DNA of 64,000 nucleotides, taken from positions 14,823 through 78,822 of the forward strand of contig JBDLRB010000189.1 in assembly GCA_039800205.1 (NCBI GenBank). The letters are read 5' to 3'. Made by a program: the position numbers and the translations under genes. Within the stretch, counting starts at the first letter, position 1. Each line of letters starts with the position of its first letter. The notes under the pieces were generated by a model. That model worked only from the letters and a program-made list of their open reading frames with translations. It did not search any database and was not told the origin of the DNA. Shown here piece by piece: positions 1 through 9,155 of this stretch. This DNA comes from SYIM01 sp039800205 (GTDB lineage: Bacteria > Pseudomonadota > Gammaproteobacteria > Burkholderiales > Burkholderiaceae_E).

Positions 1-1395
1 AAGCACCGTGACACGGTGGCAGGCCAGGGCAATGTGATCCTGCTCGACGCCTCCAAGGCGTCGACCTATCTGGCTCAGAGCGGTTTGATTGGTGCGTCTT
101 CCGGTAGTTTCCCCACCCACCGAACGCCGATGCAGCGGGTTGAATCGAAGCGACCGACCGAGATCGGATCCGGCAGCAATGAGGCGGGGGTCACGCTCGT
201 CGCCGAAAGTGGCGGTCTGCGGGTTGAGCGGACACTGAAGCTCGTGCGCGGGTCTTACCTGCTTGAGGTCACGGACCGTTTGACGAACACCGGGAACGAT
301 CGCCTGGCGCCCACGCTGTACCTGCAACTGACCCGGGACAATACGCCTCCGCCCGGGTCGAACCAGTTCTACAGCACGTATGTCGGCCCGGTGATTTACA
401 CCGAGGCGCAAAAGTTCCAGAAGGTTGCGTTTTCCGACATCGACGGGGGCAAACCCAGTCATGCCACGCAGGCCAAGGAGGGCTGGCTGGCCATCATTCA
501 GCACTACTTCCTGTCGGCCTGGATCCCCCAGGATCAGGCGGAACGCGAGTACTACACGCGAAAGATCGATCAGAAACTGTATTCGGTGGGTACCAAGCTC
601 GCCGTGGGTGAACTTGCGCCCGGAGCATCGACGACGATCACCAACCGGCTGCTGGTGGGTCCGCAGGATCAGACCATGCTCGAATCGATCGCGCCCGGTC
701 TGGAACTGGTGGTTGACTACGGCATCCTGACCGCCATTGCCAAGCCGATCTACTGGCTGCTCGAGCGGCTCCACGAACTGGTGGGCAACTGGGGCTGGGC
801 CATCGTGTTACTCACGATCCTGATCAAGACGGCGTTTTATCCGCTGCAGGCTGCGAGCTACCGGTCGATGGCCAAGATGAAAGCGGTGACGCCTCGCCTG
901 ATGGCCCTGCGTGAGCGCTACGGCGAGGATCGGGTTCGGCTCAATCAGGCGATGATGGAGCTCTACAAGACCGAAAAGATCAATCCGCTCGGGGGCTGTC
1001 TGCCGATCGTCGTACAGATCCCTGTGTTCATTTCGCTCTACTGGGTCTTGCTTGCATCGGTCGAGATGCGTGACGCGCCCTGGATCGGCTGGATCACCGA
1101 TCTGGCCTCGCCCGATGATCTGTTCGGGGTCATCCCTGGGCTGGATATGCCGATTGGTCTCCTGCCCATCCTGATGGCCGCGACCATGTACATTCAGATC
1201 CGCCTCAATCCCACCCCTCCGGATCCGATTCAGGCCCGGATGATGATGATCCTGCCGCTCGTCTTTTCAGTCATGTTCTTCTTCTTTCCGTCGGGACTCG
1301 TGCTGTACTGGCTGGTCAACAACATCTATTCGATCGCACAGCAGTGGTTGATCACCCGACGTTTCGAGCAGGAGCGCGCGGCGCGCGCCGCCTGA
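1..1395 (+). CDS. yidC: Membrane protein insertase YidC (5' end outside window)
   Basis: YidC inserts and folds inner-membrane proteins, alone or with SecYEG. The frame is open from base 1, so the gene starts upstream; 464 residues are present and roughly the first 90-100 (first membrane anchor) are missing. The first ~215 residues here are the periplasmic P1 beta domain. The conserved insertase core follows, beginning near 'NWGWAIVLLTILIKTAFYPL' with the cytoplasmic arginine in AASYRSMAKMK, then the GGCLPIVVQIPVFISLYWVL helix and the last helices (FFFFPSGLVLYWLVNN). The conserved substrate-groove region and family-typical end are intact. The stop lies 3 bases before the mnmE start, the usual rnpA-yidC-mnmE arrangement near the origin in proteobacteria. 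Family assignment is secure. Confidence 0.97.
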   Translation, partial: KHRDTVAGQGNVILLDASKASTYLAQSGLIGASSGSFPTHRTPMQRVESKRPTEIGSGSNEAGVTLVAESGGLRVERTLKLVRGSYLLEVTDRLTNTGNDRLAPTLYLQLTRDNTPPPGSNQFYSTYVGPVIYTEAQKFQKVAFSDIDGGKPSHATQAKEGWLAIIQHYFLSAWIPQDQAEREYYTRKIDQKLYSVGTKLAVGELAPGASTTITNRLLVGPQDQTMLESIAPGLELVVDYGILTAIAKPIYWLLERLHELVGNWGWAIVLLTILIKTAFYPLQAASYRSMAKMKAVTPRLMALRERYGEDRVRLNQAMMELYKTEKINPLGGCLPIVVQIPVFISLYWVLLASVEMRDAPWIGWITDLASPDDLFGVIPGLDMPIGLLPILMAATMYIQIRLNPTPPDPIQARMMMILPLVFSVMFFFFPSGLVLYWLVNNIYSIAQQWLITRRFEQERAARAA

Positions 1396-1398
1396 GCG

Positions 1399-2799
1399 AT
1401 GACCGATGAGCGGCCCATCGCGGCGATTGCCACCGCGTCGGGGCGGGGCGCCATCGGTGTGGTGCGGGTCTCGGGACGGGGCCTCGGGAATCTCGCACGT
1501 GAGTTGACCGGTCGGACGCTTGAGCCCCGCCGGGCCCATCTGGTGGGCCTCCTCGATGCTCACGGCGGGTTGATCGATCGTGGCCTCGCGCTCTATTTTC
1601 CGGGTCCGCACTCCTATACCGGTGAAGACGTGCTCGAGTTCCAGGGCCACGGCGGGGCGATGGTCTTGCAGAGGGTGCTCGCCCGTGTCCTGCACGCCGG
1701 TCAATCGATCGGCCTGAGGCTCGCGCGCCCGGGCGAATTCACCGAACGAGCGTTTCTGAACGGCAAGCTGGATCTGGCTCAAGCCGAAGCGGTCGCCGAT
1801 CTGATCGACGCGAGCAGCGAGCGCGCAGCGCGCGCGGCCGTGCGTTCGCTCGAGGGCAAATTCTCCAGCCGTGTGTCCGACCTCGCCCGAGCGGTTCTGG
1901 ATCTGCGCATCCTGGTCGAGGCAACGCTCGACTTTCCGGAAGAGGAGCTCGATTTTCTGCAGGCCGCAGAGGCTGCCCATCGGCTCGAGCGCGCGATCGA
2001 TACGCTGGACGAGGTCCGACGCGCCGCCCGTCGCGGTGCCTTGTTGCGGGACGGCATGACCGTGGTGCTGGCGGGCGAACCCAACGTGGGGAAGTCGTCG
2101 CTGCTCAACGCGCTGGCGGGGACCGAGGTCGCCATCGTGACGCCGATTGCAGGCACCACACGCGATCGAATCGCGCAGGCCCTCCTGATCGAGGGGGTGG
2201 CGATCAATGTGGTGGATACCGCTGGATTGCGCGAAACACAGGACGAGGTCGAACGCATCGGTATTTCCCGCAGCTGGGAGGCGGTCACGCGTGCCGATCT
2301 GGTGTTGCACCTGGTCGACGCCCGTGCCCATGACAGCGAGGCGGCCACGGTGATCGAGCAGGGAATTACCGCGCGAATCGGGCGGCATGTGCCGGTGCTG
2401 CGGGTGCTGAACAAGATCGATCTGCTGGCGGGGGATCGGCCAGGCGGGCTGGAGTCATCCGATCCGGAGAGATCGGATCGGATGAAGCACGATGTCCCGG
2501 TGTCAGCGCTGACGGGCGAGGGTCTGGGTGCGCTTCGTGCGGCCCTGTTGCGGGCAGCGGGTGATGAACCGGGTACCGAAACCCTGTTTACCGCGCGGGA
2601 GCGGCAGGTCGAGGCCTTGACGGAGGCGGCTGAGCATCTCGATGATGCCCGGGCGATCCTTGTGTTGGGCATCGAACGCCTGGAGTTGCTCGCCGAGGAG
2701 TTGAGGTTGGCCCATGACGCGCTCGGACGGATCACCGGTAAAGTCGATGCCGATCAGCTGCTGGGCGAAATCTTCAGGAATTTCTGCATCGGAAAATAG
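1399..2799 (+). CDS. mnmE: tRNA uridine-5-carboxymethylaminomethyl modification GTPase MnmE
   Basis: MnmE, with MnmG (encoded at 23848-25749), installs the (carboxymethyl)aminomethyl group on the wobble uridine (U34) of certain tRNAs in the cytoplasm. The 466-residue protein has the N-terminal tetrahydrofolate-binding domain, a helical domain interrupted by the G domain (G1 GEPNVGKSS near residue 226, G2 region TPIAGTTRD, G3 DTAGL, G4 NKID) and the invariant C-terminal FCIGK motif, whose cysteine is essential in the family. The ATG follows the yidC stop by 3 bases, so the two are almost certainly cotranscribed. Length is normal (about 450). Confidence 0.98.
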   Translation: MTDERPIAAIATASGRGAIGVVRVSGRGLGNLARELTGRTLEPRRAHLVGLLDAHGGLIDRGLALYFPGPHSYTGEDVLEFQGHGGAMVLQRVLARVLHAGQSIGLRLARPGEFTERAFLNGKLDLAQAEAVADLIDASSERAARAAVRSLEGKFSSRVSDLARAVLDLRILVEATLDFPEEELDFLQAAEAAHRLERAIDTLDEVRRAARRGALLRDGMTVVLAGEPNVGKSSLLNALAGTEVAIVTPIAGTTRDRIAQALLIEGVAINVVDTAGLRETQDEVERIGISRSWEAVTRADLVLHLVDARAHDSEAATVIEQGITARIGRHVPVLRVLNKIDLLAGDRPGGLESSDPERSDRMKHDVPVSALTGEGLGALRAALLRAAGDEPGTETLFTARERQVEALTEAAEHLDDARAILVLGIERLELLAEELRLAHDALGRITGKVDADQLLGEIFRNFCIGK

Positions 2800-2835
2800 G
2801 CCGCACCCGGTTTACAGGCGGACAGGAAACTGCGA

Positions 2836-2858
2836 TCGTCCTCGTTTCTGGAGGACGA
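2836..2858 (+). promoter_or_regulatory. Perfect 8-bp hairpin covering the Bug-receptor ribosome binding site
   Basis: TCGTCCTC (2836-2843), a 7-base loop, then GAGGACGA (2851-2858). The right arm contains the GGAGGAC Shine-Dalgarno sequence of the gene starting at 2863. No T-run follows, so it is not a typical terminator. It could hide the ribosome binding site; function is inferred only. Confidence 0.45.
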
Positions 2859-2862
2859 CGAT

Positions 2863-3837
2863 ATGAAAAGACGTACCCTGATTCTTTCTTCGCTGACGTC
2901 GCTCGGGCTGCCGGCGGTCGCCCGCGCACAGCAGACCTGGCCCAGCCGCCGCATTCGAATCATTTCGCCTTTTGCCGCCGGAGGCGGTAGCGATTTCGTC
3001 GCCCGATTTCTGGCCGGGCACCTGAGCACATCCCTTGGGCAGCCTGTGGTGGTCGAGAACAGGGCAGGCGCGGGCGGCCTGTTGGGCACCGACCTTGGCG
3101 CAAAGTCCGAGCCCGATGGTTACACCATCCTGATCAGCAGTAACGGTCCCCTGGCGGTTCAAACCGCGCTGGGGGGCAAGATGCCCTATGACGCACAGAA
3201 AGACCTGATGCCGGTTTCGCTCCTGACCAAGCAACCCTTTGTCCTCCTGACCCACGCGAATCATTCGGCAAAAAACCTTGAGGCCTTTCTCCAGCAGGCT
3301 CGAGCCCGGCCCGAATCCATGCATTTTGGAACGGTCGGGCATGCATCAGCGCCGCACCTGGCCATCGAAATGATGAGCATGCAGGCGGGCATCAAGATGA
3401 CGCACGTGCCCTACAAAGGGGGTGCGGCGGCACTGACCGATCTGGCCGCCGGCCAGATTCAGCTCGCCACAGCGGATCCGAATACCGCGCGGCCCCTGCT
3501 TGTACAAGGCCGGGTTCGCGCGCTCGCGGTGACGACCGCCCGACGCTCTCCGCTCCTGCCGGATATCCCAACCGTCGCCGAGGCCGGCGTCCCGGGGTAT
3601 GAGGTGTCGGGGTGGTTCGGGGCCTTGGTGCCGGCCGGCACACCTGCTGCGATCGTCCAGCGCCTGAATGCCGAATTGGTGCGGATCATGGCAACGGAGG
3701 AGGCTCAACGAACCCTCGGGGCGCTCGGAGGAGAGGTCATGGCGACGACGCCCGCCCAGTTTGCCGAGCACATCAGCGCGGAAATCGTCCGTTGGCGCGA
3801 CCTGGTCAATCGGATGAACCTGAGGGTGAAGGCGTAG
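2863..3837 (+). CDS. Bug/TctC-family tripartite tricarboxylate transporter substrate-binding protein
   Basis: A periplasmic binding protein of the Bug family, greatly expanded in Burkholderiales; members bind small carboxylates or amides for TctAB-type transporters, or act as sensors. The 324-residue protein has a signal peptide (MKRR then a hydrophobic stretch ending AVARAQ), the family start 'WPSRRIRIISPFAAGGGSD', the ENRAGAGG loop, the VPYKGGAAAL segment and the LPDIPTVAEAG motif. Length is typical. No TctA or TctB membrane subunits are in the window, so it is an orphan receptor; its ligand cannot be read from sequence. A clear GGAGG lies 8 bases upstream of the ATG, inside the hairpin at 2836-2858. 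Its 3' end overlaps the convergent gene by 32 bases. Confidence 0.93.
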   Translation: MKRRTLILSSLTSLGLPAVARAQQTWPSRRIRIISPFAAGGGSDFVARFLAGHLSTSLGQPVVVENRAGAGGLLGTDLGAKSEPDGYTILISSNGPLAVQTALGGKMPYDAQKDLMPVSLLTKQPFVLLTHANHSAKNLEAFLQQARARPESMHFGTVGHASAPHLAIEMMSMQAGIKMTHVPYKGGAAALTDLAAGQIQLATADPNTARPLLVQGRVRALAVTTARRSPLLPDIPTVAEAGVPGYEVSGWFGALVPAGTPAAIVQRLNAELVRIMATEEAQRTLGALGGEVMATTPAQFAEHISAEIVRWRDLVNRMNLRVKA

Positions 3838-4774
3838 TCGCTACCCCGGGCGGCGTGGGTTCGAGCAGGGGCTGAAGCCAGGCCAGGACCTGTCGCCAGG
3901 CGAGTTGTCGAGCCTCTGGATGTCCCCCGGTGGTCACGCCTCGACCATCGACGCCGTTGGTCACGTCCTCACGTCGTCTGGGGCTTGAACCCGGGCCATC
4001 GAAACCGTGATGGGCCCCGGGAAACACCGTGAGCGCGAGCCGCGTGGGGTCAGGTCCACCCACGCGTTTGACCCAGTCGATGCAGGGTTGGGCCGGCGTC
4101 CAGTCGTCGGCTTCGCCCAGGAGGAGAAGGAGCGGGGCGTCGGGCACCAGCGTGCGGCGAAGCGCCGCCGCGCATCCAGGATAAAACGCAACCGCCTTGG
4201 CAAACCGGGACGTGGGGCCCCGTGTGGGGGCTTGCGGCTGTGCACGGTCGAGTGCTTCAAGCACAGTGCTTCCCCCATTGGACCACCCCAGGAGGGCAAC
4301 GCGATCCGGCCGAACATGTGGGTGCCCTGTTAAAAAAGTGAGTGCCCGCTTTGCGTCCGCGCTCCGGACTCGGGTGTTGATCGTTCGCTGCGCATAGCGC
4401 TGCGTGCAGATCTCGCGCACCCCACGGGTACTGAAACTGTCCGGCATCAGTACGACGAAGCCTTGACGCACGAGACGTTCGGCACCCCAACGGTGTCGCG
4501 TGCTGATCCGACCCTGGCGGTCGTAGAGTCCGCCGCAGCCGTGAAGGGCTACCACGGCCGCGCCGCGGGCCTGGCCGGGAGGCGGTTCAAACAGCCAGGC
4601 CTTCAAAGGCACATCGGCCAGTGTGTCCGCGCTCGCCGGCTCGAGCGTGATCGCTCGTGGCGCGGGCAGTGGAGGCCGGGCCTCGGCGGCCACCCGGTTG
4701 GGTAGACCCAAGCCAGACACGCTCGAAATCAGGGCGAAGAGTACGGCACCGGTACAGAGGTTCGATCGGAGCAT
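3806..4774 (-). CDS. Secreted dienelactone-hydrolase-family alpha/beta hydrolase
   Basis: A 322-residue alpha/beta hydrolase. An N-terminal hydrophobic segment (LCTGAVLFALISSVSGLGL) suggests export. The fold markers are visible: oxyanion region ALHGCGGLYD, nucleophile elbow GWSNGG, acid residue in the GEADDWTPAQPC segment, and histidine in AHHGFD, spaced as in dienelactone hydrolases. The nucleophile is serine, not the cysteine of the classical chlorocatechol enzyme, so it is more likely a general esterase or lactonase of this superfamily. It is transcribed alone, convergent with the Bug gene. Substrate unknown. Confidence 0.85.
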   Translation of the reverse strand: MLRSNLCTGAVLFALISSVSGLGLPNRVAAEARPPLPAPRAITLEPASADTLADVPLKAWLFEPPPGQARGAAVVALHGCGGLYDRQGRISTRHRWGAERLVRQGFVVLMPDSFSTRGVREICTQRYAQRTINTRVRSADAKRALTFLTGHPHVRPDRVALLGWSNGGSTVLEALDRAQPQAPTRGPTSRFAKAVAFYPGCAAALRRTLVPDAPLLLLLGEADDWTPAQPCIDWVKRVGGPDPTRLALTVFPGAHHGFDGPGSSPRRREDVTNGVDGRGVTTGGHPEARQLAWRQVLAWLQPLLEPTPPGVATTPSPSGSSD

Positions 4775-4911
4775 GGCGGGGGAGCAGGTGTGGTGGCTCG
4801 GGCGCTGCCCAGTGTAAAGTGCCAGACTGCCGATCGGAAGCGATCATCGTTTTGAAGGGTGTTCGCTGGCGCGTTCGTTGCTGCGATGCCTCATGAAGAA
4901 GGAAGCCCGAG

Positions 4912-5817
4912 ATGCTCAGATCCCATGGACGCTATGACTATTCGGCCATCACGCGTCGCCCCGACTACAGCTGGCCCGGAGGGCAGCGACTGGCGGTTCA
5001 CATCTGCCTGAATGTCGAGCATTTCGCGTTCGGCGAGGGGCTCGGTAACGACTACGCCGTGCCGCACCCGCAACCCAACTCACGCAGCTTCGGTTGGCGC
5101 GACTACGGGAATCGGGTGGGTGCCTGGCGTTTGCTCGAACTCGCCGAGTCGCTCGATCTGCCGATTGCGCTGCTGGTCAATACCGAGCTGTACGATTACT
5201 GCCCCGAGATGATCGCAGCCTACTCCGCGCGCGGCGATGAGATCGTTGGGCACGGCCGGACAAATGCCGAGCGACAGGCCGACATGAATGAAGCCGAGGA
5301 ACGGGCCTGTATTCAGGAGGCGGTGCAGGCGATCGAGCGGCATGAAGGCCAGCGTCCTGAGGGCTGGTTGGCCCCGTACATTTCTCAGACCGAGCGATCC
5401 CCCGATTTGCTGCGTGAGGCTGGGTTGCGCTACATGATGGACTGGCCGCTGGACGATCAGCCGGTATGGTTTCGAACGGCCCACGGTCCGATCCTCTCGA
5501 TCCCGTATTCCCATGATCTGAATGATTCGATCGAATGCGTCACGCGACGAACGCCGGCGCAGGACCTGTGCGACAACCTGGTTGACCAGTTTGACGAAAT
5601 GCTCGAGGAGTCCGCGAAACGACCCCTGGTCATGCCGATCGTGCTGCACAGCTTCATCATGGGGCAACCCTACCGGCTTCGGCAGCTGCGCCGTGTGTTC
5701 GAGCATATGCTGAAGCATCGTGATCGGGTCTGGTTCACCCATCCGCGAGCGATTGCTCGCCACATTGAATCGCTCCCCGACGGCGTCGTTCCGGGCAGCC
5801 CGGGGTTTGCACGGTGA
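4912..5817 (+). CDS. Polysaccharide deacetylase (NodB/PuuE-like) family protein
   Basis: A 301-residue carbohydrate-esterase-4 fold protein. Key parts are the early catalytic region NVEHFAFGEG, the HGRTN motif near residue 107 standing in for the metal-binding HSxTH motif, 'GWLAPYISQTERSPDLLREAG', and a late histidine region (VLHSFIMGQPYR). This layout is that of the PuuE-like allantoinase/deacetylase subgroup, which often acts on small amides or ureides rather than polysaccharide. It lacks a signal peptide, so it is probably cytoplasmic. The downstream amidase starts within its stop codon (GTGA overlap), so the pair is translationally coupled and probably breaks down one amide substrate in two steps. 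AAGGA lies upstream of the ATG. Substrate unknown. Confidence 0.82.
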   Translation: MLRSHGRYDYSAITRRPDYSWPGGQRLAVHICLNVEHFAFGEGLGNDYAVPHPQPNSRSFGWRDYGNRVGAWRLLELAESLDLPIALLVNTELYDYCPEMIAAYSARGDEIVGHGRTNAERQADMNEAEERACIQEAVQAIERHEGQRPEGWLAPYISQTERSPDLLREAGLRYMMDWPLDDQPVWFRTAHGPILSIPYSHDLNDSIECVTRRTPAQDLCDNLVDQFDEMLEESAKRPLVMPIVLHSFIMGQPYRLRQLRRVFEHMLKHRDRVWFTHPRAIARHIESLPDGVVPGSPGFAR

Positions 5818-7091
5818 CTGATTTGACCGAGCGGTCAAAAAGGCATTGGGAGGCGGTCTTGCGTCGCGGGACGTCCGACAGCGTCCGCCTGGTCGAGGCC
5901 TGTCTGGCCCGTATCACCGAGCGCGAGGCCTCGGTGCATGCGTGGGCATATCTTGATCCTGAAGGCGCACTCGAGCAGGCCCGCGCCTGCGACCGCGGCC
6001 CGCATCGAGGGGTGCTCCATGGGATCCCGATCGGGGTGAAGGATGTGATCGATGTGGCGGGTATGCCCACTGCGTGCGGTTCGCCCATTTACGCCGGTGC
6101 CATCGCTCGCGCCGATGCGGCCTGCGTGGCCCTGGCTCGTGCAGCGGGGGCCATCATTCTGGGTAAGACCCACACAGCGGAGTTTGCCAACACCGCGCCC
6201 CCACCCACGCGAAATCCCCATCGACTGTCGCACACGCCCGGTGGGTCGTCGAGTGGTTCGGCCGCTGCAGTGGCCGACCGGATGGTGCCGCTCGCGTTCG
6301 GCACGCAGACGGTTGGATCGACCATCCGTCCAGCGGCCTTTTGCGGCGTGGTGGGGTTCAAGCCGTCCTTGGGTCGGATCAATCGGGCGGGGCTCAAATT
6401 CTCGTCGGAGGCCTTCGATACGATCGGGTTATTCGGTCGTACGGTCGCAGAGGTGTCGTGTTTTAACGAAGCACTGACCGGTCTTCCCGTGACCCCCCGA
6501 TCCACAGTGACCGGTCTGAGGATGGGTCTTCACCGCGGTCCGTTTCGCGCCCAGGCGTCCGCCCAAGCCCTGGCCGTGCTGGAGGAGGCCGCGCTGAAGC
6601 TCGAGCGTGCCGGTGCTCAGGTGATCGAATTTGAACCCGGTTGGATCGATGAGCGGCTGCGCGAAGCGCATCAGACTGTGATGCTCTACGAGCTGGCCCG
6701 GGCGACTCTGGCCGAGTATCGCGCGCATCCCGAGGCCTTGTCGGCCCGTCTGACCGATCACATCGAGCGGGGTCTCGCCATCGACCTGCGTTCGCGCGAT
6801 CAGGCCGCCGAGTGGATCGCACAGTGCCGCCATGAGTATCCGGATCGAGTTTCATCATTGGATGGACTCTTGACGCTTGCAGCGCCGGGCCCGGCGCCCG
6901 AGGGCCTGAGCAGCACGGGCGATTCGATCTTCAACCGGGTGTGGACCACCCTGGGACTGCCGTGTCTGGCGCTTCCGGCCGGCCGATCGGACGAGGGTTT
7001 GCCGCTCGCGGTGCAATGGGTGGGTGCGCCGGGTCGGGACCACGAGGCGCTTGCGGCGGCGGCCGCGATCGAGACGATCCTCGCAGGCTGA
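5814..7091 (+). CDS. Amidase (amidase-signature family, AtzF/GatA-like)
   Basis: Hydrolyses a C-N amide bond in the cytoplasm. The 425-residue protein carries the complete amidase signature: catalytic lysine in GVKDVID (about residue 74), cis-serine in GGSSSGSAAAV (about residues 143-153), and the nucleophile serine in TVGSTIRPAAFCGVVGFKPS (about residue 168). It starts with GTG overlapping the deacetylase stop by 4 bases. No GatB or GatC is nearby and the sequence lacks features that would specify the Glu-tRNA amidotransferase, so a catabolic amidase is more likely. The coupled neighbour suggests a shared nitrogenous substrate. Function at family level is secure; substrate is not. Confidence 0.92.
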   Translation: MTDLTERSKRHWEAVLRRGTSDSVRLVEACLARITEREASVHAWAYLDPEGALEQARACDRGPHRGVLHGIPIGVKDVIDVAGMPTACGSPIYAGAIARADAACVALARAAGAIILGKTHTAEFANTAPPPTRNPHRLSHTPGGSSSGSAAAVADRMVPLAFGTQTVGSTIRPAAFCGVVGFKPSLGRINRAGLKFSSEAFDTIGLFGRTVAEVSCFNEALTGLPVTPRSTVTGLRMGLHRGPFRAQASAQALAVLEEAALKLERAGAQVIEFEPGWIDERLREAHQTVMLYELARATLAEYRAHPEALSARLTDHIERGLAIDLRSRDQAAEWIAQCRHEYPDRVSSLDGLLTLAAPGPAPEGLSSTGDSIFNRVWTTLGLPCLALPAGRSDEGLPLAVQWVGAPGRDHEALAAAAAIETILAG

Positions 7092-7157
7092 TGCTGTACA
7101 AACCGGCAAAAGGGTTTGGGGCCTTGACGGCCTCGAATCGATCGCAGCATCGAAGCG

Positions 7158-7796
7158 TTACAGGCGGCCGCGCGCGCGGATGGCCGCGAGGTATTCCGGA
7201 CTCGCGTTGACGGTGAAACGATCCCGTGTGCGCACGTATTGATCGCCAAAGAGCCGTCCCACCGAGTGATAGCGCTCCGGATCGATGCGGTGCGTGGCCG
7301 GATCGATCAGGCCGTCACGCACGTGCAGCCACACGATTTCGCCGATGGCGAGCAAGCGACCCGGGCCGATGTCGATGCGCTGAATCAGGCGACATTCCAT
7401 CGCGGCTGGACATTCCTGGATGCGGGGCGGGGCGATTGCGCAGCTGGCCACCGTCGACAGCCCGACCTGTTCGATTTCGCTGACGCCCGGGGGATAGTTG
7501 GTGCTGCAGGCGTGCATGGCCTCGACCGTTGATTCGTCCACCAGGTTCACGACGAATTCGCCCGATTCCAGCAGGTGGTGTGCGGTGTCCTTCAGTGAGC
7601 CATCCGGTCGCCGCTCGATGCTGAGGATCAGGATGGGCGGGTCATCGCCCATCATGTTGAATAAGCTGAAGGGCGCCGCGTTGACACTGCCTTCGGGCGA
7701 GAGGGTGGAGACCAGCGCGATCGGGCGCGGCACGATGAGACCCGTCAGCAGCTTGTAGCGAAGCGGCGCGCCGATTGCGGCAAAGTCAAAGTCCAT
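7158..7796 (-). CDS. Flavin reductase-like domain protein (DIM6/NTAB family)
   Basis: A 212-residue FMN-binding split-barrel protein of the flavin-reductase-like family, which includes the FMN reductases of two-component monooxygenases. Recognisable parts are PRPIALVSTLSPEGSVNAAP (the flavin-binding strand region) and 'LFGDQYVRTRDRF' near the end. I start it at the ATG at 7796 (MDFDFAAIG), which has a GAAGGA ribosome binding site; a frame extension to 7820 adds eight residues with no such site. It lies 11 bases downstream of the PrpD gene in the same direction and is likely in one operon with it. No partner monooxygenase is present. Confidence 0.85.
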   Translation of the reverse strand: MDFDFAAIGAPLRYKLLTGLIVPRPIALVSTLSPEGSVNAAPFSLFNMMGDDPPILILSIERRPDGSLKDTAHHLLESGEFVVNLVDESTVEAMHACSTNYPPGVSEIEQVGLSTVASCAIAPPRIQECPAAMECRLIQRIDIGPGRLLAIGEIVWLHVRDGLIDPATHRIDPERYHSVGRLFGDQYVRTRDRFTVNASPEYLAAIRARGRL

Positions 7797-7806
7797 GGGG
7801 CGTCCT

Positions 7807-9135
7807 TCAGTCGATCGCACGCGCGCGATCGAGCTGCCACAAGTGTCCGAGCCGGGTTTTCGCAGCCGCCTCGCCGATGACCGGGCTGGCCAGCTCCAGA
7901 AACTTGGCGTCCAGTTCAGCGTCGCTGAGCGGTGCGTCCGGATCGCCCTTTCGCGTCGGTTGCAGCCAGCTTGCGCTGCGTCCGTCCCGGAGTTCGAACT
8001 GGATGCGCGCCGCGCGTTGGTTCGGAAATCGCGCGTCGAGCTCGGGGTCGACGGCGAGTTCGATTCGGTTCATCAGCGCACGGGTTTCGGGGTCGGCCAG
8101 CCGGTCGGGGCTGAAGGCCAACAGCCGTACGCTTCCGAAGCGAAGTGCGGTCGCAACCACGAAGGGCAGGCTGAACCGCGCTTCGGCGGCGGTCACGGGG
8201 CTGGGGTTGGCCGCAACGGCGAGCGCCGGGCCGTAGGTGCTGACCCGCACCCGCTCAATGTCATGGGCGCTCACGCCAAGCTGCGACTGCAATTCGAGCG
8301 TGCCATCGATGGCCGCAAAAGTATGTCCACAGCAACCGTGGTTCTTGAAGGTCATCTCGGTGATGTTGAACTGGGTGCCCAGATCGGCCAGCACGCGCTC
8401 CCAGTCCGGACCATCGCTCATGGCCCGGCCCAGCCCCGACTCGCCCTCGAGAATGTCGAGCGATCCGGTGATGCCGGCCTGAGCCATCTGTGCAGCGATC
8501 AGTCCTGCCTCGGCCGCACGCCCGGCGTGCAGGGGCTTGGACATCGAATCCATCCTGAAGGCTTGCTGGAGGCCCGCGGCGAAGGTTCCGACGGTGGCAA
8601 GCGCATGAGCGTGCGACCGTGCGTCCAGCCCCAGCAAGCTTGCGCAGGCCGACGCCGCGCCGAAGGCACCCACGGTCCCCGTGTTGTGCCAGAACCGATA
8701 GTGCGCCCGGCCCAGCGCTGCGCCAATCCGTGTGGAGACCTCATAGCCGGCGATGATCGCGCGCAGTAGCCTCATGCCATCGGCGCCCGTGGCCTGAGCC
8801 AGTGCCCACGCCGCGGAAATGGTGGGGGCGCCGGGGTGGTAGATCGCTCCCCTGAAGATGTCATCGAATTCCACCGCGTGTGAGGCACTGCCCTGGATCA
8901 GCGCAGCCGCCCGGGGGCTGGCCGCCCGCCCGAGGGCGAGCGTCGAAGGGCCGCGGTCGAGATCGTCGGCCAGCACCTGCTGAAGTTGCGGCGAAGGGGC
9001 TTCAAGCAGGCCTGGAAGCAAGGCGGCGTACCAGTCGATCACGGCCCGCTTGGTGTGGTGGATCACCGTGTCGTCGAGCGTCTGGGTGGACAGATCGGTG
9101 GCGAATCGGGCGAATCGTTCGGTGAGCGTATGCAC
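7807..9135 (-). CDS. MmgE/PrpD family protein
   Basis: Member of the MmgE/PrpD (2-methylcitrate dehydratase-like) fold family; in Burkholderiales many paralogues lie in catabolic clusters and act on unknown hydroxy-acids. Visible motifs are HAVEFDDIFRGAIYHPGAP (active-site region of the large helical domain), RFWHNTGTVGAFGAA, MSKPLHAGRAAEAGL, and the KNHGCCGHT loop. No prpB or prpC is nearby, so a methylcitrate-cycle role is unlikely. The frame stays open to 9264, but the first 43 residues are Arg/Pro-rich and atypical. I place the start at GTG 9135 (VHTLTERFARF), giving about 442 residues, close to the family norm. The ribosome site there is weak. Confidence 0.88.
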   Translation of the reverse strand: MHTLTERFARFATDLSTQTLDDTVIHHTKRAVIDWYAALLPGLLEAPSPQLQQVLADDLDRGPSTLALGRAASPRAAALIQGSASHAVEFDDIFRGAIYHPGAPTISAAWALAQATGADGMRLLRAIIAGYEVSTRIGAALGRAHYRFWHNTGTVGAFGAASACASLLGLDARSHAHALATVGTFAAGLQQAFRMDSMSKPLHAGRAAEAGLIAAQMAQAGITGSLDILEGESGLGRAMSDGPDWERVLADLGTQFNITEMTFKNHGCCGHTFAAIDGTLELQSQLGVSAHDIERVRVSTYGPALAVAANPSPVTAAEARFSLPFVVATALRFGSVRLLAFSPDRLADPETRALMNRIELAVDPELDARFPNQRAARIQFELRDGRSASWLQPTRKGDPDAPLSDAELDAKFLELASPVIGEAAAKTRLGHLWQLDRARAID

Positions 9136-9155
9136 AGTGAAAGTCCGTTCTGAAG

